Shown here in pieces: positions 34,070-45,680 of a stretch of DNA of 64,000 nt. Numbering within the stretch: the stretch's first letter is position 1; every line of letters starts with the position of its first letter. The DNA is from Elmis aenea (lineage: Eukaryota > Arthropoda > Insecta > Coleoptera > Elmidae). Under the pieces are notes generated by a model. It did no database searches. It saw only the letters and a list, made by a program, of their open reading frames with translations, and was not told the origin of the DNA. A program made the position numbers and the translations under genes. Location: assembly GCA_947652605.1 (NCBI GenBank), contig OX393579.1, positions 47,746,970 through 47,810,969 on the forward strand. The letters are read 5' to 3'.

Positions 34070-34706
34070 CAGGGTGGTCCAAATTCGATGGGATTACATG
34101 GGTATCTCGCTTAATAGTCAAGATAGAGAAACGGTTAAATTACCAAAAATGTGCAGTTTTCTAGGACAAACTCAGAACCGTTTTAAAAAATACTCATTTC
34201 CGATTTTTCTTGTTTTTTTTTTGTTTTCACAGCCTACTTTTTGTTTCTCATCTTTAAAAAAAAAACCTTTGTAACTTGCGTACTATTGGAAATAAATACA
34301 TCAACCCTAATATATCCGAAAAGGGGGAAAGAATAAGATATTTAAAGAGGTCATAACCAACTATAGCTTTCATTTAAAAAAAAAGATGAGTTTGTGTCAC
34401 AACTTCTTAACGACAAGCGTAAAATTATTTTTTTAGTACCATCAAAATCTACATAAAAATATCTAAAAATAATCTTAATACACTTTTTCGATATTTAAAA
34501 CAATAAGGGAGATATGACACATTATAAATGTAACAATAAAAAACAGTTTTTCCTTAATGACTCAGAAATCAAAAACAATAGAATATTTTTGAAAACGGTT
34601 CTGAGTTTGTTCTAAAAAACTGCACATTTTTGGTAATTTAACCGTTTCTCTATCTTGACTATTAAGCGAGATACCCATGTAATCCAATCGAATTTGGACC
34701 ACCCTG
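34070..34706. mobile_element. foldback, subfamily of the hAT-borne element
   Basis: CAGGGTGGTCCAAATTCGATG at both ends (inverted), TA outside at 34068-34069 and 34707-34708. Differs from the hAT-borne copies by GGGATTACATGGGTATCTCG. Its unpaired interior runs in the opposite direction relative to the arms compared with 29891-30533 (module CATAACCAACTATAGC at about 34352). Lies at one edge of the RT fragment at 34708. Confidence 0.85.
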
Positions 34707-34707
34707 T

Positions 34708-35690
34708 ACACACTTGATATGGCTTTAATGAAATGCCTTCCGAATCTTCTTTCTTTTAATGTTCTCCACACCTCTCCCCTTGGTATTCGGTCAAAAGCCT
34801 TCTCTATATCTACAAATGCTATACAGGCTGTCCCAATTATACACCGCCAAAAAGTAGGTGCATATTCCTGAGTAAAAATGATGACCATTTGTCAAATATT
34901 TTGTTATCCGAAAATGCTTCCTTTCAAAGTTAGAGACCTCCAAAGTTGCAAGAAAAAAAAATCAAAAAATCGATTACGTCCTAGCCGTTTAAGCTAGAGC
35001 TATCAAACTTGGCCGAAATGTTTGGGTGTTTCCCATTGACTTTGTGGGATAATTAGAAAGAAAACACGTAATTAGAAGTATGATTTATAGTCAGGTCATC
35101 CGCTTACCATCTTCAGAATTTGTTTCTCTGGAATAAAATTGAAAATGTCATTCGTCCATAAGAAAGTACGACTTAAGAGAAAAAAAATCGCCCCTCTTTG
35201 TTTTTTGCTGTAAACGTAGCCGTTTTCGAGAAAATTCGCGCTAAAGATGCATCGACAAACTCTGTTTATACACCTCAAATACTTGTTTTACTAAACTTAG
35301 TTGGCTAATGTCATGCTTGAAAAAAATTCGGAAGATGGTAAGCGGATGACCTGACTTCCAATTACGGGTTTTCTTTCTGATTATCCCACAAAGTCAATGG
35401 GAAACACCTGAACATATCGGCCAAGTTTGATAGCTCTAGCTTAAACGGCTAGGACGTATTCGATTTTTTTTTTTTCTTGCAACTGGAGGTCTCTTACTTT
35501 GAAAGGAAGCATTTTCGGATAACAAAATATTTGACAAATGGTCATCATTTTCACTCAGGAATATGCACCTAGTTTTTGGCGGTGTATAATTGGGACACCC
35601 TGTATAGGCTTCAAGATTTTTTTCTTATATCTTCGCGAATAGTTGTTGCAGGGTGAGATATGATCCTGTATGCCGTTACCTTTATTTAAA
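34708..35690 (-). pseudogene. non-LTR RT fragment split by a foldback
   Basis: Seen: minus-strand codons at 34708-34823 read AFVDIEKAFDRIPRGEVWRT, then LKERRFGRHFIKAISS. Across the foldback at 34824-35602, with one TA removed, the same frame continues upstream at 35603-35690 with SRRYKKKILKPI. Known: F-V-D-x-x-K-A-F-D contains the first catalytic Asp of the RT palm, and the preceding basic helix is typical of non-LTR RTs. Odd: the downstream YADD half is absent, because on that side the fragment meets the foldback at 34070-34706 and does not resume beyond it. Clade unknown. Confidence 0.75.
34824..35602. mobile_element. 779-bp foldback inserted in the RT fragment
   Basis: Ends CAGGCTGTCCCAATTATACA and (complement) CAGGGTGTCCCAATTATACA with TA on both sides. 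Arms of about 280 bp pair nearly perfectly (TAGGTGCATATTCCTGAGT, AAATGCTTCCTTTCAAAGT, TTTAAGCTAGAGCTATCAA). The loop spans about 35110-35330. The split reading frame on either side shows it inserted after the LINE. Confidence 0.9.
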
Positions 35691-35691
35691 C

Positions 35692-36840
35692 GTAATTCTT
35701 TAGTTAAAATACTGAATTACCTTTTCTACAAATAAACAAAATGTAATAAAAATTCCAAAAGTTATTAAAATTATTTTAATATCAAAACTCGGTTTTCCTA
35801 TGCTATAGAGTACCTAAAAACACTGCCATAAAAACTACTTTTAATAGCCTTATATTTAATTTTTGATATTATTATACCCCACTGCAAAATAATTAAAACT
35901 CAGTGTTTGCTCCAAATATTCAAATAACTTTTATCTTCCGGATTTCAAGCCTAGAGGCATTTTAAATATGTAATATTAGCATATTTACCTGAAAAAAGAA
36001 TGTGGCTTTTGACGATTAAATAAACTCTGTATTTTTGAAAAAAAACAACATTCGCAACTCAGTACTCAATTAAATCCAACTCAGTCTAAATTACACTTTT
36101 TTAAAGCTTGTCCAAAGAGCAATGTATTCTCCATGCCACACTATGTACCAAAGACGTAATTTAAATTACGTCTTTCTTGGTTCAAGGTATATCTTGATAT
36201 ATACGGTTAGTTTGCCGTTGTTTCGTTGAGTAAAGAGTGTATCCTATAAATTGAATTTAGTTTGACTTCGTTTCTATTTCTATTCGATCTCCAATACTCG
36301 CTAGAGAAAACTCCTAACTTAACAATAAAGCCGAAATCCCTAAGAAGAAATTGTGTTTATATTCAATCGTACTGGAAATCTAGAATTTAGTACGTCTTAG
36401 TGGAGAGAAATCGTTAAAAACACAAGCGTAAAAAGATAAATCCCAAAACGATTACATTTAAGAATACAAAGTATCACTATATTAAATGTACCGCAGTAAG
36501 ATCAAGAGGTTTCGTGCTTGGATTTATGAGATGGTGAATGTCAGAAACTTTTACCAATCCCATAAATGGCACCTCTAAGTAAGAAGTAAGAGTCCCACAA
36601 AAAATCCTTCCATGAAATCGTTTTGTTTGATTCAATAAAGTAAGTACTACAACATTAACTCTTCAATTCCCAGTGTCACCAGGGCCTATCACGGTAGGGG
36701 GGACAAATTACCGGGGCCCGTGTTGCAAAGGGGGCCCGGATTCGAGCTAATACACAATGTTTTGTTTACAAAGACTGATAAAATGTAGGAGAACAGCGAC
36801 GAAAAAAATTTTTTTTTGAAGCGTTGTCTCTTAATATCTG
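35692..36840. other. unassigned DNA
   Basis: AT-rich. A GC patch at 36675-36740 (GGGGCCCGTGTTGC and GGGGGCCCGG) resembles ends of the hAT element at 48549 but cannot be paired. Confidence 0.35.
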
Positions 36841-36844
36841 AAAA

Positions 36845-37000
36845 TCGTATGGAGTCACACGTTCCTAAAGCTACAAAAAACTTTAAATTAGACACTTTGT
36901 TCCCCTTTCTGATACCTATTCAAGGATGCTTGAATGTTTTAAAAAAGTTCCATGGCACGCTAGATATTAAACAAAAATCAAAATAGGCATATTTTTGTCT
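36845..37000 (+). repeat. remnant arm of the 7153-type foldback
   Basis: Shares with 7190-7330 the ordered phrases AAGCTACAAA, TTTAAATTAGA, TTGTTCCCCTTTC, GATACCTATT and GGCACGCTAGATA. No terminus or partner arm is left. Confidence 0.65.
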
Positions 37001-37002
37001 TT

Positions 37003-37235
37003 AATAATGAACAGCCAAAATCGGAAAACTCAATGTTAATATGTTGTTGGTTCAGGATGTTTATATTGTTTGATAATTATTTCCAATTTATTTTTATTGG
37101 CTAGACATAAACAAAATATATTTACCCTATATTGTCTCGCAACATTTAGCCAATATAGGCCTTTTCAAGATTTTTAATGAACAACCAGAATACTCTATGT
37201 TAATATGTTCTTGGTCCAATATGTTTATATTGTTT
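37003..37235 (+). repeat. imperfect direct repeat, two ~65-bp units
   Basis: AATGAACAGCCAAAATCGG then TGTTAATATGTTGTTGGTTC at about 37006, and AATGAACAACCAGAATAC then TGTTAATATGTTCTTGGTCC at about 37177, both followed by ATGTTTATATTGTTT. Origin unknown. Confidence 0.6.
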
Positions 37236-37239
37236 TGTG

Positions 37240-40070
37240 GTAGATTATAAGTTTAAAATTTGAATTTGGCGCTCCAGGATGTAGATGGAGATAGTGTAAC
37301 TGTAAAGCGTATGTTGGGTTACCGTTAGCGGAATTGTATTGTAATTGGCAGAATGAGAGTGCGAATAAATGTTGTTACTGTTACCGCTCGTTTTATGTTT
37401 GCCCTCTTAGAAAGTTAAGAATAATTTATGTGGATTTATGTGAGCCATCACTACAGTGTTCAGAAGAGGGATCAGGAACTGATGAAGTTTATAGTGTTGG
37501 ATTAGCAGGTTATTTTATAGTATGTATTTAAACCTTCGCACTGTAAACGTAAAACACATTTTTGAGGTTGTTTTACCACGTGTTTTCAATTTTAAAAATG
37601 AGTGAACACGAAAGCATTAGCATTCGGTTGATATAATAGCCAATGCAGTAAAAGCTATGATAGTGAGAATGCTAGAATGAAATCAAAAAAAGTGGCGGCT
37701 TTTATACCAAATTTCCTGAGTCGGACATCGATATGTGGTTTAGTCGGATATCAATAGTGAAAAACACTTATCAAGTGAAAGGAAGATATTACCATGCTCC
37801 TAGTTGTTGTTGGAAAACTTTCAGATTAGTCTTGAAGTATTACAGTTATAGCATGAAATTGTCGGCCAAATACAGACTTGTAAGAAAATTATGCTTGGTT
37901 TTCTGTGATTTTTTTATATTTTTAGTTTGAATAAACCATTTATACAGCCACATTGGACTATTATTGGATATTAACATTTCTAAACCATAAAAACATATGA
38001 AGGAGATTTATGCATACATAACATTGTACCAATCATGGTGAATAGTATTGGTTGAATATATTTTTAATTGTGTATGGTATAGGTACATATCACCAATATC
38101 GATACGGTATATTAATCTAATATTATTTAATAATATAGATCGTTTATAAAAAGAATTTATAGGATTAATTTTAATTTAAAATATTTCACCAATATTAAAA
38201 AATTTTGACAATTGGGCGATTGTAATCTTACATATTGCGATTTTCGAAAGGGCTATTGTTTCAAGTTATTGTCAGCGACATGGAACACCATCATTGATAA
38301 GCACATCCTGTGCTGGTCCTGTAAAAACATGTTTCTTTTTTTTTTTTTAAATTTTTATTATAAAGATGCATACGTGTTTTGTAAAAAAAAAACAATAAAA
38401 CTTGTGAATGCATTGTTTCATAGCCAACGATAATGTATAGTATTTATGTGACTTGCGTGCCCAGTGTCACCTGAAAGTGACACCTAATTTTCAGGAAAAA
38501 CTTGATGTCACGTCATTATTGACAGCAATAGACGTAAGAAAAACAATATTTAATAACAGCATCTCGCTTGCACTTCCAATGGGAATTGGAGGGTTAAAAC
38601 GATTATCGAAGTAATGTGGAATATTGCTAGAAATTTTAGATGTCTACTGACCTAAATTTAACCTTTACATTATTGCAAACTTGTTCCGAACATCTTCACC
38701 AAATAACGTGGAAATGAAATTAGTGTTAGCCGGGTGAGCTAAAAAAGTTTTCACCCCGACAAAAACCAACCCTCGCATATCATTAAAGTGATCTTTACGA
38801 GTACGCCTCAGAAAATCCAAAGCTGAAAAGCAGGTTGTCAAAACCGCGAAAATTGCATGAAATATATCAAATGAATCGCAGGGAAAGTTACAGATTCGAG
38901 TGCGTTAAATCAGCCTGAAAAATACAGCTTTAAGATACTTTTTTTTGTTAATATAATATTAATTTGGTATTCTTAAACTTTCCAATACTAAACCAATTAT
39001 TAACATACGTAGAAGCTTATGCTCACAGATTTATAAAAATGTTTTTACAATGAATTTTATTATTATGTTACCAAGCTAGATAAAAACAACGAGTCATGAA
39101 ATACATAACAAGTGGATATTTTAACAGGAAATGTGATTTATGAGGGTCGAGGGAGTAAAATCTTTTGCAAAAGAAACCACATATTTTCATCTTTTCTCGG
39201 TAAAGCCACATAAAAGTTGAGAAAATCGATGTTTCCATGTTTTATCTGTTTTGTTTCAAAAAGTTCCAATAGTTATTAAGTCGTAACATAAGTAGGGTTG
39301 CAACATATTTAATACTAAGGATTTAGTTGTGACTTATAAAAATGCACATTACTGTAGATGACAAGCAGCAACTTGTACCCAGCACTGCAATTTTTGCAAC
39401 ACCTAATTGAAGTTTGATATAAAACCTTTAAAAAAATTTAAATCTAAATATTGTTTATTATGTTCTTATAACTCATTATTTATTAAAAATGTCAGAATCA
39501 TTTTACACTGCATTCCTCGTAATTTTTAACTTGTAACGATTGGTAAACCCTATACTTATTACTAACTTGATAAATTAATATAAAATCAGAACGAAATGAA
39601 CAGACTGTTGAAATCTATACAACAGAGCCGATTCGTCAGTGCCGTGTTTTGCATAACCGACAACTCCTTTATTCCAGAATCTCATTTGAATACTTGAATA
39701 TGTGATATGACAGCAGCAAAAAAAAAAAACTGAACCATTGTTGAAATCCTTTATTTAATTCCCGAATGAATGTGTCGCTCTCCTTACGCAAAATTAAATT
39801 AAATTCTGATTGAAAAAAGCAATCTGTTAAGTAGGGCGGAAAATGCATTCCATTGTTAAGGTACATAATGTAATAATACATAAAGGAAAGTAAAGGCGCT
39901 AATACATCAATATCTCATTTGTATAACATAATATAATATGTGGTGACCTATTTTTAAACATAATAGATGGGTATCCATTAAAAGAATGATACAAATGTCC
40001 TAGAAAGTAAAAAATAATGAATGTTTTCATACAGTTAACACTGTTACTTAAAATATGATATAATGTTTGT
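37240..40070. other. 2.8 kb AT-rich, no feature recognised
   Basis: Short frames at 37334-37531, 37733-37930, 38212-38433 and 39669-39881 show no domains. A GTGTCACCTGAAAGTGACAC inverted motif at about 38463-38482 is a simple hairpin. Confidence 0.4.
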
Positions 40071-40197
40071 TATACAGGGTGAGTCACGACGGACGCCACG
40101 GAGTTTTATGGCGAAACGGTATATATTTTCAAACTTTTTTCGTGGTTTGATTATATAAGTCAATAAGGGCTACATTTAAAAAATATTTTCAAACATA

Positions 40198-40257
40198 CAG
40201 GGTGCTCCAAAAAAGAGTGGCATATCAAAGTTATACTTTTTCTTATGGAACACCCTG
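40198..40257. mobile_element. 60-bp mini-element, left arm
   Basis: CAGGGTGCTCCAAAAAAGAG at one end, complement CAGGGTGTTCCATAAGAAAA at the other, TA outside. Among the shortest TA-flanked inverted-end units in the window. Mirror copy at 40922-40981. Confidence 0.7.
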
Positions 40258-40921
40258 TATATTTTTAGACTTTTGGATTCCTCTTTAAATTTAATTAAAA
40301 AAATGTATAAGGTTATATGGGCCTTAAGTCAACCGTTCTCGTGAAAATTGCATTTTCATGAAAATGCAGTACTTTCAAAAATTTTCAACATTTGGAAACT
40401 TTAAAAAGTCTGAATAAATTCGCTTAGAAATTACGTTAACAATAGATACATTTTTTCTTTCAATTGTTTCAAATTACCGCTGTCTACCTTTATAGCCTAC
40501 TTGAAAATATCACTTTGCCCTAATAATTAACAATAAAATCGGAACTTTATCTCGGAAAATATTAATTTTAGGTGAAAAACAACCTTAATGTTTTCGAAAG
40601 ACAAATAAATTGTCTATAAGACTAGGTAAAAAAATATAGGGTGTTGTATTTAAGAAAAATGGGTTATCGATGTTTAAAGTTGCACGAGTTTGACCAAGCG
40701 CAAAAAACGCCTTGTATAATATTTTAAAAATGTAGGTGGTGCAAAGTGTTAATTAATCTATTGTCAAATATTTTTTAAAGTTTCCAAATGTTGGAAATTT
40801 TTGAAAGTACTGCATTTTCATAAAAATGTAATTTTCACGAGAACGGTTGACTTTAGACCCATATAACCTTAGACATTTTTTGAATAAAATTTAAAGAGGA
40901 ATCAAAAAATGCAAAAATATA

Positions 40922-40981
40922 CAGGGTGTTCCATAAGAAAAAGTATAACTTTGATATACCACTCTTTTTTTGAGCACCCTG
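40922..40981. mobile_element. 60-bp mini-element, right arm (mirror copy)
   Basis: Complementary copy of 40198-40257 at the symmetric position, with TA outside and the same two non-identical ends. Confidence 0.7.
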
Positions 40982-41106
40982 TATGTTTGAAAATATTTTT
41001 TAAATATAGCCTTTATTGACTTACATAATCTAACCCCGAAAAAAGTTTGAAAATATTTACCGTTTCGCCATAAGACTCCGTGGCGTCCGTCGTGACTCAC
41101 CCTGTA

Positions 41107-41988
41107 TAACTGTAGTACTTACTCAAACATATTAATTATTATGTTGGGTAACTTTAAAAACAATGACCGTATATTAAGTTTAAGTGCTGTATTGATGAAA
41201 ACGATAAACAACCTAAAATTTGTAGGTATTGTGTGTTTAAAAATGTGTACATATCGTATATTTGATTAATAATGTCTTAACAGTTTCTCACTTAAGAAAT
41301 TTTCTTAATACGAGGCTCGCACTGAATTTATATTCCTTATTTGTGGGTTTCTCACCCTATTATCATTCGTTCTTCACGCAATTTATTTAGGTAGTACTTT
41401 ATTTTTAAATATAAATTGCAATACTGCGATAAAAATTAAAATTTAAGGTACAAATGTAGTAAAACTGTTTTAAAGAAAATTATCTTTTTTCCATAAATGC
41501 CGAACCCACTTCTTTTATTTTCCTCTTTGTCTCTGCCACGCTGTTCGTGTCAACAGAATATCTGTCTATAAATGAAATTCAATTTTCTTATTAGAGTTGC
41601 TAACTACTTAGGAATCTACAATGCAGATGAAAGACTTAATTAGTAATTTCTAATTTGTTAAACTTCGTTTTCCTCTTTATTAACACAGTGTTCTGGGAAA
41701 ATGCTCTCATTAATTCACGTGAAATAAAGTAATTTCCGTTTTTAGGAGGATTTCAATTAAATCTGGCAATGCTTAATTGTTTAGCATAGAAATATTAATT
41801 ATACTTTGGTTTTCATTTCAACTTGGACAATGATTATTACCAACCAAGCAAATAGATTCCTTTAAAATTTTTAACTACACAAATGCTAATGAAAACAATG
41901 GGTTCCACATTTAAATTAAAAAATTAAAATTGCAGCCAAGCTTTGAATTTTTTGGCAAGGTTTAAAATTAAAAACGTTTTTTGCCAAT
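41107..41988. other. unassigned DNA
   Basis: AT-rich, nothing recognised before the Tc1 target TA at 41990-41991. Confidence 0.35.
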
Positions 41989-43108
41989 ATACACTTACCG
42001 GCACAATTAACCGCCCACTTATAAAATTCGAGATATTTGCCAGTGTAATTATTTCTCACTTTCAATATTATGTACAATCAATTAAAAACACAAACGAAAT
42101 ACAAAAGGCTGTACACCTGGATTTTGTTAAAATCCGCTTTTTTCGTATTTAGCGTTGGAGGAGGGAGGAGCCGTAATATTTTGAGTTCATTTGTTCGTAA
42201 TTGCTATTGTTTAGTTCAAGTTTGGTGTTACATTTGTGTTTGCTATTCATTCTTATAAAGTTTAATTACCATAACGACAACAAATAATGCCTATGGATGC
42301 GACTACTGTAGCTAGGGCTGTCGCGTTGGTAGACGATGGCCGGAGTCAACGGTACGTGGCTCGTATGCTGGGGGTGCCCTGTACAACCTTACGAAATGCC
42401 ATTAGACGCTACCGGGAGACCGGCTTGTATACTCGAAGACCAGGTCAGGGTCGCCAGAGGTGCTCATCTGCTCAAGACGACAGGTTTATGATAAATATGG
42501 TGTTAAGAAATCGCTTCACTACTGCAACGCATGCCCGTAACCAATTGTATGAAGTACGAGAGGTCAGCATTAGTGAAAGAACTGTAAGAAGGTTGACTGA
42601 AAGAAATTTAACAGCTTTGAGACCAGCTCGAGGTCCAGAATTGCTCCCGCAGCACCGGAGAGCGCGACTTCTTTTGCCCAAGTACACGTGCAATGGTCTG
42701 TGAACCAATGGAAGAATGTTCTTTTCTCGGACGAGTCGAGAATGTGTTTAAGGGGACAAGATGGACGACAGCGAGTGTACAGACGCCCAAACAAACGATT
42801 TGCACCCTGTACAATACTTGAAACCGTGAGTTACCACGGTGGGTCGGTAATGGTTTGGGGTGGCATATCGTACGAGGCTCGCACTGACAGTGGTATTCGA
42901 ACGTGGTGGATTGACAGCTCTCCGGTACTTGCAAGACATCTTGGAACAGCATGTCATGCCATTTGGGCCCTTTATTGGTGAAGATTTCCAATTAATGCAC
43001 GATAACGCGCGGCCACACGTAGCCAGAATCGTTTCCGAGTACTTGGATACTGTGGGCTTACAAAGATTGGACTGGCCTGCACGGAGTCTTGACCTCAATC
43101 CTATAGAA

Positions 43109-44167
43109 CAGGGGTTCCCAACCTTATTGTAGCGCGGGCGCAATCGAGATTGAGAAAAATAGTGGCGGGCGCAATTTGGATTAAAAAAAAAATCAAGTAT
43201 TATGTACAGGGTGGTCCAAATTCGATGGGATTGCATGCGCATCTCGCTTAATGAGCAAGATAGAGAAACAGTTGAAGTACCAAAAATGTGCAGTTTTTTG
43301 GGAAAAACCGTTTTCAAAAATATTTTATCATTTCCGGTTTTTGAGGTATTAGAAAATAACTGTTTTTTGTTATATTTATAATGTGTCATACCTCTCTTAT
43401 TGTTGTAAATATCAAAAAAGATTATAAAGATTATTTTTAGATACTGTTATGTTGACTTTGAAATTATTAAAAAAAGCTTTTTTGCACTCACCGTTAAAAA
43501 GTTACGACACAAACTTACCTTTTTTTAAAAAGAAGCTATAGTTGGCTATGACCTATTTAAATTCCTTATTTTTTCCCGTTCCAAATACATAAGAGTTGAT
43601 GTATTTATTTTTAATAATACCCAAAATACAATGGTTTTTCAATATTTTTTTAAAATGAAAAACAAAAAATAGGCTGTGAAAACAAAAAAAAAATCAAGTA
43701 AAACAGGAAATGATAAAATATATTTAACAACTGTTCTGAAATTATCCCAAAAAACTGCACATTTTTGGTAATTTAACCGTTTCTGTATCTAGAATGTTAA
43801 GCGAGATACGCATGCAATCCCATCGAATTTGCACCACCCTGTACATACATGCGGTATATCGGGTGATCGAAAATGATTAATGCCCGCTAACTTCAGACCG
43901 AAAAAAAACAACCAAGTTTATGTTGGTATCGTAGTGTAAAACTAAGATATCAATGTCGTAGTATTACAGGTGGGGTTGGACTGCGGTCAGTGTTGCCAAT
44001 TTAGCGAATCTCTAGCTAAATCTAGCGAGATTTTAAAAACTAAACTTTTTTTTTCCTTGTCAGATTTTCTTGTTTTTTTCCCCGTTATTTTAACACTTTG
44101 TAGCGGGCGCATGCAAATAGCTCCGCGGGCGCACGTGCGCCCGCGGGCACATGGTTGGGAATCCCTG
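43109..44167 (+). mobile_element. composite hAT element, copy 2
   Basis: CAGGGGTTCCCAACC and (complement) CAGGGATTCCCAACC, with exact 8-bp duplication CTATAGAA at 43101-43108 and 44168-44175. Nearly the same sequence as 29794-30850, including the internal foldback at the same position. Differs by an ~11-bp indel in the GC-rich right subterminal region (GCGGGCGCACGTGCGCCCGC here). Insertion split the Tc1 transposase. Confidence 0.93.
43207..43841. mobile_element. foldback inside hAT copy 2
   Basis: CAGGGTGGTCCAAATTCGATG left and complement CAGGGTGGTGCAAATTCGATG right, TA outside. Same flanking hAT sequence (AAGTATTATGTA left, CATACATGCGG right) as at 29891-30533, so it moved as part of the hAT. 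Confidence 0.88.
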
Positions 44168-44621
44168 CTATAGAACATGTATGGGACAATCTAAAAAGGC
44201 GCATAAAAAGTCGAATACATGTACCAACAACATTGCAAGAGTTACGGATTGCGGCTCAAGAGGAATGACACAACTTAGCGCAAACAGACATCCAGGATAT
44301 CATCGATGGCCTTCCTAATCGCCTCCAGCAAGTCATCCGAGCACGTGGAGGCAATACACGTTATTAAAATTTTGAAAAACAATTACCATGCAGCGTGTAA
44401 TTGTAGAGCTCCGGTATTGTTTGCAATTCAGGACCTTTTTGTAAAATGTTTACTTTTGTGATAAAAAACACAAACACACATTTAAATTTTGTTATTCGTT
44501 TAATTTTACAATTCCTGATTTAGTTTATAGTTGGTTATAATTAATAATAAAAGTGAGAATAATTAAACTGGCAAATATCTCGAATTTTAGAAGTGGGCGG
44601 TTAATTGTGCCGGTGAGTGTA

Positions 44622-45670
44622 GTTAATACTTTTTCTAGGTTTCATTAGTTTTTTAAATTAAATTCACAGAGCCTAACCGCTAAATTTAGTAGGTCAATTG
44701 CAGCAGTTCGTGTTTCAATTTAATTTTTTAGTAAGCCATTTTCGTTCTTACTTGATATTTTTAATTATAGTGCAGATGTTTGATCATTTACATTTGTTAG
44801 GTATGAGTTTTAATTTGTTCCGCTAAATTACTAACCTCCTGTATAAATTTTAAAGTCATTTTGTGAATTTAGATGTAAAAAAAAGTGTTTTTGTGTTAGG
44901 GGAGACCGGGGTTGAAAGAAACATTTTTTAGTTTTTATTTAATTTCTCATAGAGTATAACAAGTATTTTACATCCAAATTGATTTAATGACAGATTGGAC
45001 ATTTGTCTTCCTTCCAATATATTTATTTCGTAAAGCATATGTGAGATTTTTTTCTGTAGTAAGACAGCTGTTACTTCCAACCTCAACTTTGGGGCTAAAA
45101 GTAACAATGTACGGGGTAAGTTGTTACGCCAAAATAATTTACGCAGCTCGTAAATAGTGCTAAATATACTAGTATTCATCAACAAAATTAATATTTGATT
45201 CCAAAATACACATTAGCAAAATAAAAAAATAAAAAAAAATTTTTGGTACAATACAAAATTATAAGTGAACATTATCAATTTTCAAAAATGTAAAACAAAA
45301 ACATACAACAAATTGAAAAATTAATCCGATAGTTTTGTATATTCTCATCTATGAAGAAAACCACCAATGATGTGCTAAGAGTGAACATTTGCAAGTGAAA
45401 ACATTGATTGGGGTTGGATGTAACACTGTTACTTTTGACCCCAAGTGTACACAAAACAAATTGGAGGGAATCCCCAACTAACCACGATTTCAACGTCAAA
45501 TTGTATTGCATCCACCAATTTTTTTTTCTCCCAGAACATTTGCCATCTGTCCGAAGACAATAAACAAATCCTTTGACATTGACACAATTAAAATAACGTA
45601 ACAGAGAGACATGTAAGTGGCTGCCCAGTGGCACCCACTCCTTCAATAAACATAAGAACTTATTTCTATG
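44622..45670. other. unassigned DNA, possible decayed transposon
   Basis: GGGGAGACCGGGGTTGAAAG at 44899-44918 and repeated phrases of the type GTTACTTTTGACCCC (about 45429-45443) and its inverse GGGGCTAAAAGTAAC (about 45092-45106) suggest an element with internal inverted motifs. A 123-codon minus frame at 45275-45646 has no recognised domain. I could not define ends. Confidence 0.35.
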
Positions 45671-45680
45671 TACTTATCTA

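Larger units (their letters stand above)
40075..41104. mobile_element. 1.03-kb foldback with a mini-element in each arm
   Basis: CAGGGTGAGTCACGACGGAC at both ends (inverted), TA outside. The outer arm segments are exactly 123 bp on each side (40075-40197, 40982-41104). Each is followed inward by a 60-bp CAGGGTG mini-element, then by about 150 more paired bases (TTTAAAGAGGAATC, GAGAACGGTTGACTT). The unpaired centre (about 40430-40780) carries the module also found at 28095-28275. Confidence 0.9.
42287..44367 (+). pseudogene. Tc1-like DD34E transposase, broken
   Basis: Seen: ATG at 42287; two helix-turn-helix regions in the first ~110 residues (RSQRYVARMLGVPCTTLRNA; VSISERTVRRLTERNL). Then comes the catalytic core: VLFSDES (first Asp), LMHDNARPHVA (second Asp), SLDLNPIEHVWDNLKRR (Glu). 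Spacing from second Asp to Glu is 34 residues, so DD34E, the Tc1 hallmark. Breaks: one-base frame change near 42665, a compensating one near 42885, the hAT insertion right after the Glu codon (43106-43108), and a TGA at 44266-44268. The protein end ARGGNTRY with stop at 44365-44367 is intact. It would bind the ends at 41992 and 44619 and cut and paste at TA. Dead, but not ancient. Confidence 0.92.
41992..44619 (+). mobile_element. Tc1-like element, interrupted by a hAT
   Basis: TA at 41990-41991 and 44620-44621. Inverted ends begin CACTYACCGGCACAATTAAC and run about 70 bp (including CCGCCCACTT, AAATTCGAGATATTTGCCAG) with few mismatches. Subtracting the 1059-bp hAT and its 8-bp duplication leaves about 1560 bp, the usual Tc1 size. 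It encodes one transposase, now broken. Inserted later than neither arm suggests; the hAT is the younger event. Confidence 0.92.

Noticed and set aside
42570..43389. Long minus-strand frames opposite the Tc1 transposase
   Set aside because: They are antisense shadows of the plus-strand transposase, which carries all recognised motifs.
45275..45646. 123-codon minus-strand open frame
   Set aside because: No recognised motif and embedded in sequence with repeated GTTACTTTTGACCCC phrases. Kept only as possible decayed element DNA.
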